Positions 41,181 through 48,536 of a stretch of 64,000 nucleotides of DNA are shown one piece after another. How positions within the stretch are numbered: the stretch's first letter is position 1; every line of letters starts with the position of its first letter. This DNA is from Kitasatospora setae KM-6054. Its GTDB lineage: Bacteria; Actinomycetota; Actinomycetes; Streptomycetales; Streptomycetaceae. The stretch covers positions 868,001 to 932,000 of the forward strand of contig NC_016109.1 in NCBI RefSeq assembly GCF_000269985.1. Direction: 5' to 3'. Below the pieces are notes generated by a model, which was not told the DNA's origin, did not search any database, and worked only from the letters and a program-made list of their open reading frames with translations. The translations under genes were made by a program, and so were the position numbers.

Positions 41181-42343
41181 CAGGCCGCTCCGGGTTCGCG
41201 CAGTGCGAGCCGGTCGGCCCGGTGCGCGTCGAGGACGAGTCGGGCGATCCGTTCGCCGGTGCGGCCGTCTCCGTAGGGGCAGCGGAGCGCGGCGATCCGG
41301 TGCTGTTCGGCGGGGTCGAGCAGTCGGCGGGCGGCGGCCAGCGCGCGGTCCGGGTCGAGGCCGGTGAGCACGGCCTGGCCGAGGGCGACGCCTTCGGGGC
41401 GCGGGGTGCTCTCGCGGAGCACCACGGCGGGGACGCCGAACCAGCCGGCCTCTTCCTGGAGTCCGCCGGAGTCGGTGGCGACCAGGGCCGAGGAGGCGGT
41501 CAACTCCAGCATCCGCCGGTGCGGTTGGGGTTCCAGCAGGTCGATTCCCGGGTGTTCCAGGGCGGTGCGCAGGCCGTGTGCGGCCAGCCGGTCGGCGGTG
41601 CGCGGGTGCAGCGGGAACACCACCGGGCCGTGGGCCTCCGCCAGCGCCCGGACGGTGGCCACCAGGGCGGCCAGCCGCTCGGGCGTGTCGACGGTGCCGG
41701 GCCGGTGCGCGGTGACCAGGACGCCGCGCCGCCGGGCGACCGTCACGGCGGCCACGCCGGAGGTGCGCAGCACGTCGAGGACGGTGTTGCCGACCACGTG
41801 CACGGCGTCGGCGGGGACGCCCTCGCGCAGCAGGTTGTCGCGGGCGCCGTCGGTGGGGGCGAAGTGCAGGGTGGCGAGGCCGGCGGCGACGGTGCGGTTG
41901 CTCTCCTCGGGCGAGAGCGGGTTGCGCGAGCGCAGCCCGGCCTCGACGTGGGCGACGGGGACGCCGTGCCGGCGGGCGGCGAGGGCGACCAGCGGCACCG
42001 TCCAGGTGTCGCCCTGGACGATCGCCAGGTCGGGCCGCAGCCCCGCGGCGAAGTGCGCGAGCGCGTGGGCGAGCAGGCCGCCGGTGCGGGCGGCCTCGTC
42101 GCCGGCGAGCTCCCAGGCGGCGTCCGGCGGGACGCCGAGGTCGGCGAAGAAGGCGCCGGCCATCCGCCGGTCGTGGTGCTGGCCGGTGGCGACGACCCGG
42201 ACGTCCGCCCCGGCGGCGCGCAGGGCGTGCACGACGGGGGCGAGTTTGACGATCTCGGGGCGGGTGCCGGCGAAGACGGTGAGCTGCGGGGCCCGGCCGG
42301 GACGGGTGGTCCCGGCCGGGGTCCGCCGAGGTGCGGCGTTCAT
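41180..42343 (-). CDS. wecB: UDP-N-acetylglucosamine 2-epimerase (non-hydrolysing)
   Basis: The protein has 387 residues and a GT-B-like fold. Family motifs include VFAGTRPEIVKLAPVVHAL, VVATGQHHDRRM, IVQGDTWT, VAHVEAGLRSRNPLSPEESN, VTAHRPGTVDTPER and VATDSGGLQEEAGWFGVP. It interconverts UDP-GlcNAc and UDP-ManNAc, giving the sugar donor for the downstream glycosyltransferase. It is the first gene of the coupled six-gene operon. The ATG at 42343 has no ribosome site and is preceded directly by a 16-nt tandem repeat array, so initiation or transcription control may be unusual. Confidence 0.94.
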   Translation of the reverse strand: MNAAPRRTPAGTTRPGRAPQLTVFAGTRPEIVKLAPVVHALRAAGADVRVVATGQHHDRRMAGAFFADLGVPPDAAWELAGDEAARTGGLLAHALAHFAAGLRPDLAIVQGDTWTVPLVALAARRHGVPVAHVEAGLRSRNPLSPEESNRTVAAGLATLHFAPTDGARDNLLREGVPADAVHVVGNTVLDVLRTSGVAAVTVARRRGVLVTAHRPGTVDTPERLAALVATVRALAEAHGPVVFPLHPRTADRLAAHGLRTALEHPGIDLLEPQPHRRMLELTASSALVATDSGGLQEEAGWFGVPAVVLRESTPRPEGVALGQAVLTGLDPDRALAAARRLLDPAEQHRIAALRCPYGDGRTGERIARLVLDAHRADRLALREPGAA

Positions 42344-42350
42344 CGGTGCG

Positions 42351-42465
42351 TCAGGGTTCCGGTTCGTCAGGGCTGCGTTTCGTCAGCGCCGCGGGTCTCA
42401 GCGCTGCGGTTCGTCAGCGCTGCGGTTCGTCAGGGCTGCGTTTCGTCAGCGCCGCGGTTCGTCAG
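42351..42465. repeat. Eight-copy 16-nt tandem repeat between PAP and wecB
   Basis: The tetramer TCAG recurs at 42351, 42367, 42383, 42398, 42414, 42430, 42446 and 42462, that is, every 16 nt with one 15-nt step. The full unit is of the type CGCTGCGGTTCGTCAG, with small variations. The array starts at the stop codon of the phosphatase gene (42462-42464) and ends 8 nt before the wecB start codon. There are no unique spacers, so it is not a CRISPR array. Confidence 0.92.
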
Positions 42466-44144
42466 GCGACGGGGACGTCGAGGCCGCTGCGGTGCTTCTG
42501 CCAGCCGGCGTAGCCCGCGTACCCGGCGCCGGCGGCGAGCGCGGCGCCGGCCAGCAGCGCGCCGGAGCCGAACGCGGGGGTGTCGACGGTGGCGGCGGTG
42601 CGGGCGAGGGTGATCCGGTCGATCTCGGTGCCGGCCTTGGCGCCCTCGACCGAGATGCCGCGCACGGTGAGGGTGGCGGTGCCGCCGGGGGCGGCGGGCT
42701 TGACGTCGACGGCGAGCAGGTTGTGCCCGCGGTAGCGGACCCGCGACCAGTCGACGGCCTCGGTGACCTTGCCGCCGGCCCCGAAGTAGCCGCCGGCCAC
42801 GCCGGAGACGTCCTTGACGTTGCCCGCGTAGCTCTCCGGCCCGTTCGAGGGGAGGCTGTACAGGCCGGCGCCGCCGCCGCCCGCGACGATGTAGGTGGTG
42901 CCGTCGCTGACCGGGCTGACGGTGTCGCCGACGGCCGCGCCGCGGGTCGGCTTGCCGCCGCGGATCGGGTCGGTGCGCTCGTACATGTGGTTGTGGCCGT
43001 TGATGACCAGGTCGACGTCGTACTTGTCGAACAGCGGGGTCCACTTCTCCCGCACGCCGCCGTCGGAGACGTGGCTGGTGGTCACCGAGTAGGCGCAGTG
43101 GTGGAAGAACACGATGATGAAGTCGATCGCGGGGGTGGCCCGCAGGTCGGCGAGGGTCTTCTCCAGCCAGGTGGTCTGCGCGCCGCCGGAGTAGCCCTGG
43201 TTGGCCTTGATCTCGTACGAGACGTCGTTGGCGTCGAGCGACAGCACGGCGACGTTGCCGTAGGTGAAGGCGTAGACGCTGGGGCACTCGGCGGGGCCGC
43301 TGGTGGGCAGGTCGAGGCGCTTGGCGTGGCCGCCGTAGCCGTTGGGCGAGTACCAGGCCTCCATGTCGTGGTTGCCGGTGGCGACCATCCACGGCACGGA
43401 CTGGGCGACCGGTTCGATCTGCTTGAGGTAGCTGTCCCAGACCGACGGGTTGTAGCTGTCGGTCAGCTTGCCCTGGCCGTTCGGGTCGGCGTAGCAGATG
43501 TCGCCGGCCAGCAGGTGGAAGGCCGGGTTCTGCGCGGTGATCTGCGCGTTCTCCAGCGCGGCCTGGGCGCTGGCGCCCTGGTCGCCCATCGCGGTGAAGG
43601 TGAACGGCTTGCGGCCGGAGCCGCCGGCGGCCGGGCCGGTGGTGAAGGAGTTGACCGGGCCGGACGCCGCCTCCAGGCCCTCGTGGCCCACCGCGTAGTA
43701 GTAGGTGGTGTCGGGGGCGAGCCGGTCGAGCGCGGCGTGCCCGTAGTACTGCTCCAGCGGCGCCCCGGTGCCGTAGTCGCTGCGCAGGTTGCGGATCTCG
43801 GCCTGCACGGTCTGGCTCAGGTCGGTCGGCGAAGTGCCCACCCGCAGCACGGGGTTGGCGACGGCGGACGGCAGCTGCCAGCCGACCCGCATCTGGGTGG
43901 CCGGGTCGTTGCCGAACGCGAGGTGCCGGCCGAACGGCAGCACGGCCGAGCCGGGCGTGTCGGCGTACGCGGCGCGGCTGAGCAGCATCGGTCCGGCGGC
44001 GACGGCCGCGGCCCCGAACACGCCGGCCCGCAGCACGCTGCGCCGGGACAGGCCCTTGCGGACGTCCTGCCAGTACTCGTACTGCTCGGCGATGGTCATC
44101 TCGTCGGCCCGGCGGCGCGACACCCGGAAGCCGGGAAGGTCCAC
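42462..44144 (-). CDS. Tat-exported purple acid phosphatase-like metallophosphoesterase
   Basis: 560 residues from GTG 44144 (AAGGGGAAA upstream); an ATG at 44099 is an alternative. A twin-arginine signal (GLSRRSVLRAGVFGAAAVAA) lies about 35 residues in. A fibronectin-like purple acid phosphatase N-domain follows (MRVGWQLPSAVANPVLRVGT, DTTYYYAVGHEG). The metal motifs are FTAMGDQG, LLAGDICYAD, VATGNHDME, FFHHCAYS and LVINGHNHMYER. The last 40 residues are a single Gly/Ala-rich hydrophobic helix (GALLAGAALAAGAGYAGYAG) with a short basic tail, so the enzyme is probably retained at the surface. A GTTCACC half-site lies about 100 nt upstream. Confidence 0.9.
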   Translation of the reverse strand: MDLPGFRVSRRRADEMTIAEQYEYWQDVRKGLSRRSVLRAGVFGAAAVAAGPMLLSRAAYADTPGSAVLPFGRHLAFGNDPATQMRVGWQLPSAVANPVLRVGTSPTDLSQTVQAEIRNLRSDYGTGAPLEQYYGHAALDRLAPDTTYYYAVGHEGLEAASGPVNSFTTGPAAGGSGRKPFTFTAMGDQGASAQAALENAQITAQNPAFHLLAGDICYADPNGQGKLTDSYNPSVWDSYLKQIEPVAQSVPWMVATGNHDMEAWYSPNGYGGHAKRLDLPTSGPAECPSVYAFTYGNVAVLSLDANDVSYEIKANQGYSGGAQTTWLEKTLADLRATPAIDFIIVFFHHCAYSVTTSHVSDGGVREKWTPLFDKYDVDLVINGHNHMYERTDPIRGGKPTRGAAVGDTVSPVSDGTTYIVAGGGGAGLYSLPSNGPESYAGNVKDVSGVAGGYFGAGGKVTEAVDWSRVRYRGHNLLAVDVKPAAPGGTATLTVRGISVEGAKAGTEIDRITLARTAATVDTPAFGSGALLAGAALAAGAGYAGYAGWQKHRSGLDVPVA

Positions 44145-44230
44145 GGGTTTCCCCTTCGGTGGTCTGGTGGAGCGGAAGCGGAAGCGGAACCTCGCCTTCG
44201 CCTGATGGAGGTTCATCCCCGGAGATGTCC

Positions 44231-44253
44231 TGTTCGCAGACGTGCGGTGAACA
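44231..44253 (-). promoter_or_regulatory. PHO-like half-site/palindrome upstream of the PAP gene
   Basis: On the minus strand GTTCACC (44246-44252) resembles a PHO-box unit; the following 11 nt match poorly. The site is also a palindrome, TGTTC (44231-44235) with GAACA (44249-44253). PhoP control is plausible for a phosphatase but unproven. Confidence 0.3.
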
Positions 44254-44383
44254 GTCGTCCGATCGCACCGGGCGGCCCGGTGAAGATCACCTGGACGAAC
44301 GCTGGTGGTCGCCGGCCACCCGCCGGCCACCCGCCGGGCACCCCCCTGTCGCGACCGCGACCCCGCGATGGTCAACTTGAACG

Positions 44384-44590
44384 GTGAGCGAGCAGAACGG
44401 CAGCACCGAACCCCCGATCCCCGGCACCGCCGTGGCCCGCCGCCCGGCGCCCGTGGTCCGCTGCCGCCGCTGCCACCGCCCGCTGCGCAACCCCGAGTCC
44501 CGCTGGGAGAAGCTCGGCCGCCACTGCGCCGACGCCCCCGCCCCGACCCGGGTCTACGTCATCGACCAGGACCACCTGCCGGGCACCTGA
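44384..44590 (+). CDS. Small DUF6011-like zinc-binding protein, 68 aa
   Basis: GTG start. The core VVRCRRCHRPLRNPESRWEK followed by LGRHC has the C-x2-C spacing and final G-x-x-C of the DUF6011 family of small putative zinc proteins common in actinomycetes and their phages. The rest is a Pro-rich N-tail and an acidic end, IDQDHLPGT. The ribosome site is weak (TTGAACG before GTG). Function unknown. It lies between the divergent PAP gene and the convergent cbiZ gene, alone. Confidence 0.7.
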   Translation: MSEQNGSTEPPIPGTAVARRPAPVVRCRRCHRPLRNPESRWEKLGRHCADAPAPTRVYVIDQDHLPGT

Positions 44591-44631
44591 GCCCCCCCTC
44601 AAGCCCGCCGCCCGCAGCCGACAGGCCCCGC

Positions 44632-45432
44632 TCACACCGCCGAGGGCTCCCCCGCGCTCCGCTCCCCCGCCGGCCGGCCTCCCGGCCGGCCGCCCGACCC
44701 GCCGCCCAGCACGTCGTCGCACGCGCAGTCCGGCCGCGCCGCCGGGTGGGTCGGCGGCCCGTCCCAGCCGGCGCGGCGCTCGCGGTCGGTGCGGGCCCCG
44801 GCCAGCACGGCGCGGTGCACGGCCCGGGCCAGCCGGGAGCCCCAGGACGAGCGGGGGCCGCCGAACGGCTCGGCCGGCTCGCCGGGGCGGGCGGCCCGGA
44901 CGGCGACGCACAGCGCGTCGGAGGGCGTGCCGGAGCAGTCGTACCCGGCCTCCAGCAGCGCCTGGACCTTCGCCTCGGTGGCGGTGGTCAGCAGGTTGAC
45001 CAGTCCGGCGTCGGAGACCGGGGCGGGCACCACGGCCAGCACGTTGATGGTGCCGGGCGCGTAGGCGGCGGCCGGTTCGGGCGCGGCGGCCCAGGTCGGG
45101 ACGCCGATGCCGGTGGTGGCCAGCGCGGTGACGCCGCCGTCCTCGGCCCAAGTGCAGGCGTCGACCTCGGCGGCTGTCATCAGGCCCATGCCGGGCCCGG
45201 TCAGGCCCTGCGCGGCGGCCAGTTCGGCCAGGTGCCCGGCCGGGTCCATCCGCCCGTACCCGGCCCGGACCTGCGCGTTCAGCACCCAGTGCCGCTCGCC
45301 GAGCCCGCCGCCGAGGACGCCCGACCCGGCCATCCGCCAGCCCGGTCCGGCCCGCCAGAGCAGCAGGTGCCGGCAGGCCCCGTCCTCGATCCGCCCGGCC
45401 CGCTCGACCGTCACCGCCCGCTGCTCGTCCAT
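44632..45432 (-). CDS. cbiZ: Adenosylcobinamide amidohydrolase CbiZ
   Basis: The protein has 266 residues from the ATG at 45432. CbiZ motifs are in order: WVLNAQVRAGYGRMDPAGHL, GLTGPGMGLMTAAEV, TTGIGVPTWA, PGTINVLAVV, TTATEAKVQALLEAG and SGTPSDALCVAV. The enzyme removes the aminopropanol side chain from (pseudo)cobinamide, allowing salvage of cobamides. No other cobalamin gene or B12 riboswitch is nearby. The C-terminal 50 residues are a Gly/Arg-rich extension with a CACDD motif. It is divergent from a TetR gene with a 71-nt gap, so TetR control is possible. Confidence 0.87.
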   Translation of the reverse strand: MDEQRAVTVERAGRIEDGACRHLLLWRAGPGWRMAGSGVLGGGLGERHWVLNAQVRAGYGRMDPAGHLAELAAAQGLTGPGMGLMTAAEVDACTWAEDGGVTALATTGIGVPTWAAAPEPAAAYAPGTINVLAVVPAPVSDAGLVNLLTTATEAKVQALLEAGYDCSGTPSDALCVAVRAARPGEPAEPFGGPRSSWGSRLARAVHRAVLAGARTDRERRAGWDGPPTHPAARPDCACDDVLGGGSGGRPGGRPAGERSAGEPSAV

Positions 45433-45503
45433 GGTCCGACACCCAACCACACCGGGCCGGCTGGGATTCGCCCCGCCCCGACCGGATGCGGCAGAGTGGC
45501 GCC

Positions 45504-46178
45504 ATGACCCCGCAGCGCGCCGCGTCCGCCGCCCACGCCTCCCGCGCCCCGGCCGCCGGGGCCCGCCGCCGGCCGGTGCAGCAGCGCAGCCAGGAGCGGT
45601 ACGAGCGGCTGCTGGACGCCTGCGCGGGGCTGCTCGACGAGGCCGGCCCGGCGGGGCTGACCACCAAGGAGGTGGCGCTGCGCGCGGAGGTGCCGATCGG
45701 CACCCTGTACCAGTTCTTCGACGGCCGGGAGGGCCTGCTGGCCGCCCTCGCCGCACGCAACCTGGCCCGCTTCCTGGACGGCCTGGCCGATCGGGTCGCG
45801 GCCGCCCCCGGCCCGATCGCGGTGGCCGCGTTCACCGAGCACGCGGTGGACGAGTTCGTCGCGATGAAGCGCACCGTCCCCGGCTTCGGCCACCTGGACT
45901 TCGGCCTGGTCGACGCCGTCCCCGCCGAGGTCGACGACGCGCACCTGCTGGACGCCGAGCTCGACAACAACGCGGCCGTCGCCGCCCGGCTGCGCGCGAT
46001 CGGCGGCGAGCTGTTCGCCGCGCCCGGGTACGCGCTGGCCCTGCGGGTGGCGATGGAGTGCGCGGACGCGGTGCTCAAGCTGGCGTTCCGGGCCGACCCG
46101 GCGGGCGACCCGGCGCTGGTCGCCGAGTGCAAGCGGCTGCTGCGCAGCTACCTCGCGGCGGCCCCGCCCGCCGGCTGA
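45504..46178 (+). CDS. TetR-family regulator, 224 aa
   Basis: The N-terminal HTH lies at about residues 25-75: RRRPVQQRSQERYERLLDAC, LTTKEVALRAEVPIGTLYQF, FFDGREGLLAALAAR. The G-T-L-Y-x-F-F recognition-helix end is typical. The ligand domain is helical with an acidic patch (DAVPAEVDDAHLLDAELDNN). Start at 45504; the preceding CAGAGT may be a -10 of a leaderless transcript. The targets are probably the divergent cbiZ gene or itself; the ligand is unknown. Confidence 0.92.
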   Translation: MTPQRAASAAHASRAPAAGARRRPVQQRSQERYERLLDACAGLLDEAGPAGLTTKEVALRAEVPIGTLYQFFDGREGLLAALAARNLARFLDGLADRVAAAPGPIAVAAFTEHAVDEFVAMKRTVPGFGHLDFGLVDAVPAEVDDAHLLDAELDNNAAVAARLRAIGGELFAAPGYALALRVAMECADAVLKLAFRADPAGDPALVAECKRLLRSYLAAAPPAG

Positions 46179-46279
46179 TCCGCACCGGGCCGCCCGCTTT
46201 TGCGCCGTCCGGGCGGCCGCCGCACAGTGGAGGGGGAAGCTCACACGCACCTCCGCCCCTGTGCCCGCGGGAGGGTCCG

Positions 46280-46480
46280 ATGCACGCCATGGTGGGAGAC
46301 CACGTCCACATGTACAGCCGGTCGGTCGGCATGACCGACCGCCGGGGTGAGATCGTCGAGGTGCGCGGCACCGACGGCGAACCGCCGTACCTGGTCCGCT
46401 TCGAGGACGGGCACGCCGGCCTCGTCTACCCGGGCCCCGACTGCCTCGTCGAGCACCGCACCGGCGACGGACAGCACTGA
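46280..46480 (+). CDS. DUF1918 protein, 66 aa
   Basis: A small protein matching DUF1918 over its length: AMVGDHVHMYSRSVGMTDRR, GEIVEVRGTDGEPPYLVRFE, DGHAGLVYPGPDCLVEH. The fold is a small SH3-like beta-barrel. Many Streptomyces genomes have several copies, often near stress regulators; function unknown. GGGAGGG ribosome site. It precedes the DedA gene by 54 nt on the same strand. Confidence 0.9.
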   Translation: MHAMVGDHVHMYSRSVGMTDRRGEIVEVRGTDGEPPYLVRFEDGHAGLVYPGPDCLVEHRTGDGQH

Positions 46481-46534
46481 CCCCGGTCCCGACCGGGACC
46501 GCGAGACCGCCAGGACCAGGAGGAACACCCGACC

Positions 46535-47257
46535 TTGTCGCCGCCGCTGCCCGGCCCGCTGGCCCACCTCGCCCCGCTGCTCGACGACTACGGCTACCTC
46601 GCGGTCGGGGTGCTGGTCTTCCTCGACAGCTGCCTGATCCCGGTGCCCGGCCAGACCATCCTGGTGCTGGCCGCCGTGTACGCGGGCGCGGGGCAGCTGT
46701 CGGCGGCCGCGCTGCTGCTGGTCGCGGTGTCGGCGGCGTTCGCGGGCAACACCCTGGCGTACGTGCTGGGCCGCACCGGCGGCACCGCCGCCGTCCACCG
46801 CTGGGGCCGGTACGTGCGGCTCACCCCGGAGCGGATGGAACGCGCCGAGTCCTTCTTCCGCCACCGCGGCGCGCTGGTCGTCACCGGCGCCCGCTTCGTC
46901 GACGGCCTGCGCCAGACCAACGGGCTGATCGCGGGCACCACCGAGATGCCCTGGCGGCGCTTCCTGCCCGCCAACGCGCTGGGCGCGGCGCTGTGGGCGG
47001 GCGTCTGGACGGCGGTCGGCTACTTCGCCGGCGACAACATCGACGCCCTCTACCGCCAGGCCGTCCGCTACCAGGTGCTGCTGTTCGCCGTCGTCGCCGT
47101 CCTGCTGGCCCTGTTCGCCGTCCGCACCTGGCTGCGCCGCCGCCACCGGAGGACCCCGGCCGCCCGCATCCCGCACCAGCCCGGGCAGGAGGACCAGAAC
47201 GACCGGAGCACGGACCGCGACACCGACCGCGACACCGACGGGCCGGACCGGGCCTGA
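46535..47257 (+). CDS. DedA-family membrane protein, 240 aa
   Basis: TTG start behind AGGAGG (46519-46524), a rare initiation codon. DedA signatures: GYLAVGVLVFLDSCLIPVPG (re-entrant loop with Pro), TLAYVLGRTGG, FFRHRGALVVTGARFVDGLR (F-x-R-x-x-P-like Arg motif in altered form), FLPANALGAALWAG and VGYFAGDN. Members act in undecaprenyl-phosphate or phosphatidylethanolamine scrambling and membrane homeostasis. The C-terminal tail is hydrophilic, with a 2 x 12-nt repeat giving RDTDRDTD, and the stop lies in a 7-nt duplication (CTGAGCC twice). Confidence 0.9.
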   Translation: MSPPLPGPLAHLAPLLDDYGYLAVGVLVFLDSCLIPVPGQTILVLAAVYAGAGQLSAAALLLVAVSAAFAGNTLAYVLGRTGGTAAVHRWGRYVRLTPERMERAESFFRHRGALVVTGARFVDGLRQTNGLIAGTTEMPWRRFLPANALGAALWAGVWTAVGYFAGDNIDALYRQAVRYQVLLFAVVAVLLALFAVRTWLRRRHRRTPAARIPHQPGQEDQNDRSTDRDTDRDTDGPDRA

Positions 47258-47287
47258 GCCCTGAGCCGCGCCGCCGGCGCCGTGCCG

Positions 47288-47752
47288 TCAGTCGGGCAGG
47301 TTGCCGTCGCCGCCCAGGTTGGCGACGATGCGGCGCAGCACGTTGACCGCGGTCACGAAGTCGGCGGTGTCGACGCCTTCGTGCGCCTGCCGGTGCACCT
47401 CCAGGTTGCGGTCCCGGGCGCGGAGCCGTCCGGCCTCCCCGGCGTCGGTGAGGGTCATCGTCCCCGCGTCCTCCCGGATCCAGCCGCGCCGGACGAGGTC
47501 GTCGAAGACGGCGTCGAAGTCGGTGCCGAGGTCGTCCCACTTCGCCAGCCGGTCGACCAGCGCGGCCCTGGTCCACCGGCCCGGCGCCCCGGCGACGTGG
47601 TTGAGCGTCCACCAGTGCGGCTGGGTGAGGCCCTCCACCGCCAACCGCTCCCGCAGCGCCCCGACCACCAGCCGGGCCGCCGTGCCGGCCCACGCCCCGA
47701 TGGGTTGCGCGGCCAGTTCCCGCTGCGAGTACTCCTTGAGCGCGGCGCCCAT
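47288..47752 (-). CDS. MarR-like winged-helix regulator, 154 aa
   Basis: The start at 47752 has GGAGGAGGGG upstream. Helix-rich ends frame a winged helix: TQPHWWTLNHVAGAPGRWTR, LVDRLAKWDDLGTDFDAVFD, DLVRRGWIREDAGTMTLTDA, GEAGRLRARDR. This is the MarR fold of the QPHWW subgroup found in Streptomyces. The promoter contains a MerR-type layout (19-nt spacer). Target unknown. It is convergent with the DedA gene, whose stop lies 30 nt from its own. Confidence 0.8.
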   Translation of the reverse strand: MGAALKEYSQRELAAQPIGAWAGTAARLVVGALRERLAVEGLTQPHWWTLNHVAGAPGRWTRAALVDRLAKWDDLGTDFDAVFDDLVRRGWIREDAGTMTLTDAGEAGRLRARDRNLEVHRQAHEGVDTADFVTAVNVLRRIVANLGGDGNLPD

Positions 47753-47784
47753 GTGCCCCTCCTCCGGTCCGACGGAACGCGACC

Positions 47785-47815
47785 ACCGTAGGAAGTCGAG
47801 TCCGCTTGAGGTCAA
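47785..47815 (-). promoter_or_regulatory. Promoter with 19-nt spacer and MerR-type palindrome
   Basis: On the minus strand TTGACC (47810-47815), 19 nt, then TACGGT (47785-47790). Between them GACCTCAAG and CTCGACTTC form an imperfect palindrome like the operators of MerR-family activators, which act on overlong spacers. No MerR gene is in the window. Confidence 0.35.
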
Positions 47816-47833
47816 GGCGCCGCCGCCGGCCGC

Positions 47834-48436
47834 TCAGTCGCGGACCCGGCCGACCGTGAGGTAGAGGTCGGTGCCCTCGCGCCGGCTCCGGAGGCCGCCC
47901 GGCGCGAGCCTGACCCCGGCGTCCGCCGGGACGCCCTCGACCTTGACGGCGAGGCCGTCCTCCCCGCAGCCGACGGTGATGTAGTCGAAGTCGGGCCGGG
48001 CGTTCCCGGCGCCCACCGTGTAGGGGCCGACCAGGGTGTCGCCCGGGAACGGCCTGGCGTACGCCGGGTTCGTCGGCCCCCGGTCCGTGCTGTGCGGGCG
48101 GGCGGCGCCGTACCCGAACGAACCGGGCACCTCCCCGCTCGGCCCGGCCGGGGAGGAGGCGCCCGGCCGGGGATCGACGGTCACCGTGCAGGTGTCGTCA
48201 CCGACCATGATCACCAGCTTGGTGCCCGCGATGTCGGCGCCGCCGAGCGTACGGCCGTGCACGGGCGCGAAGCCGGTGCCGACGTACTCCCGCTGCCCCG
48301 GGTCGTCCTCCAGCGCCGGCAGCGCCCGCAGTGCCCACGGCCCGGCGGGGGGCGGGGGCCCGGGCGGGTCCGCCGTGCACCCCGCCGCCCCCAGCGCCAC
48401 GACCGCCGCCAGCCACCACGTCACCTGCCGACGCAT
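47834..48436 (-). CDS. Putative lipoprotein, 200 aa
   Basis: The N-terminus MRRQVTWWLAAVVALGAAGC ends in a lipobox (L-G-A-A-G-C), so the mature protein should be lipid-anchored at Cys20. The rest is a small beta-rich domain with GTGFAPVHGRTLGGADIAGT, IMVGDDTCTVTVDP and FDYITVGCGEDGLAVKVEGV. The family is not recognised. The ATG at 48436 is preferred; a GTG three codons upstream (48445) is possible. The neighbours (MarR-like, PIG-L) share the strand, but the gaps are large enough for separate transcription. Confidence 0.7.
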   Translation of the reverse strand: MRRQVTWWLAAVVALGAAGCTADPPGPPPPAGPWALRALPALEDDPGQREYVGTGFAPVHGRTLGGADIAGTKLVIMVGDDTCTVTVDPRPGASSPAGPSGEVPGSFGYGAARPHSTDRGPTNPAYARPFPGDTLVGPYTVGAGNARPDFDYITVGCGEDGLAVKVEGVPADAGVRLAPGGLRSRREGTDLYLTVGRVRD

Positions 48437-48536
48437 CCCCGGCACACCCCCTCACCGCCCGGACGTCACTCCCACCGTACCCGGATCGACCCCCAACCAC
48501 GCCGCCGGCAAAGGAAGTTGAAGCCGCCATCGCGGG

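Noticed and set aside
42351..42465. Possible CRISPR array
   Set aside because: Repeats are directly contiguous (16-nt period) with no unique spacers and no cas genes.
45433..45503. Cobalamin riboswitch before cbiZ
   Set aside because: The gap is only 71 nt, too short for a B12 riboswitch, and no B12-box-like sequence is seen.
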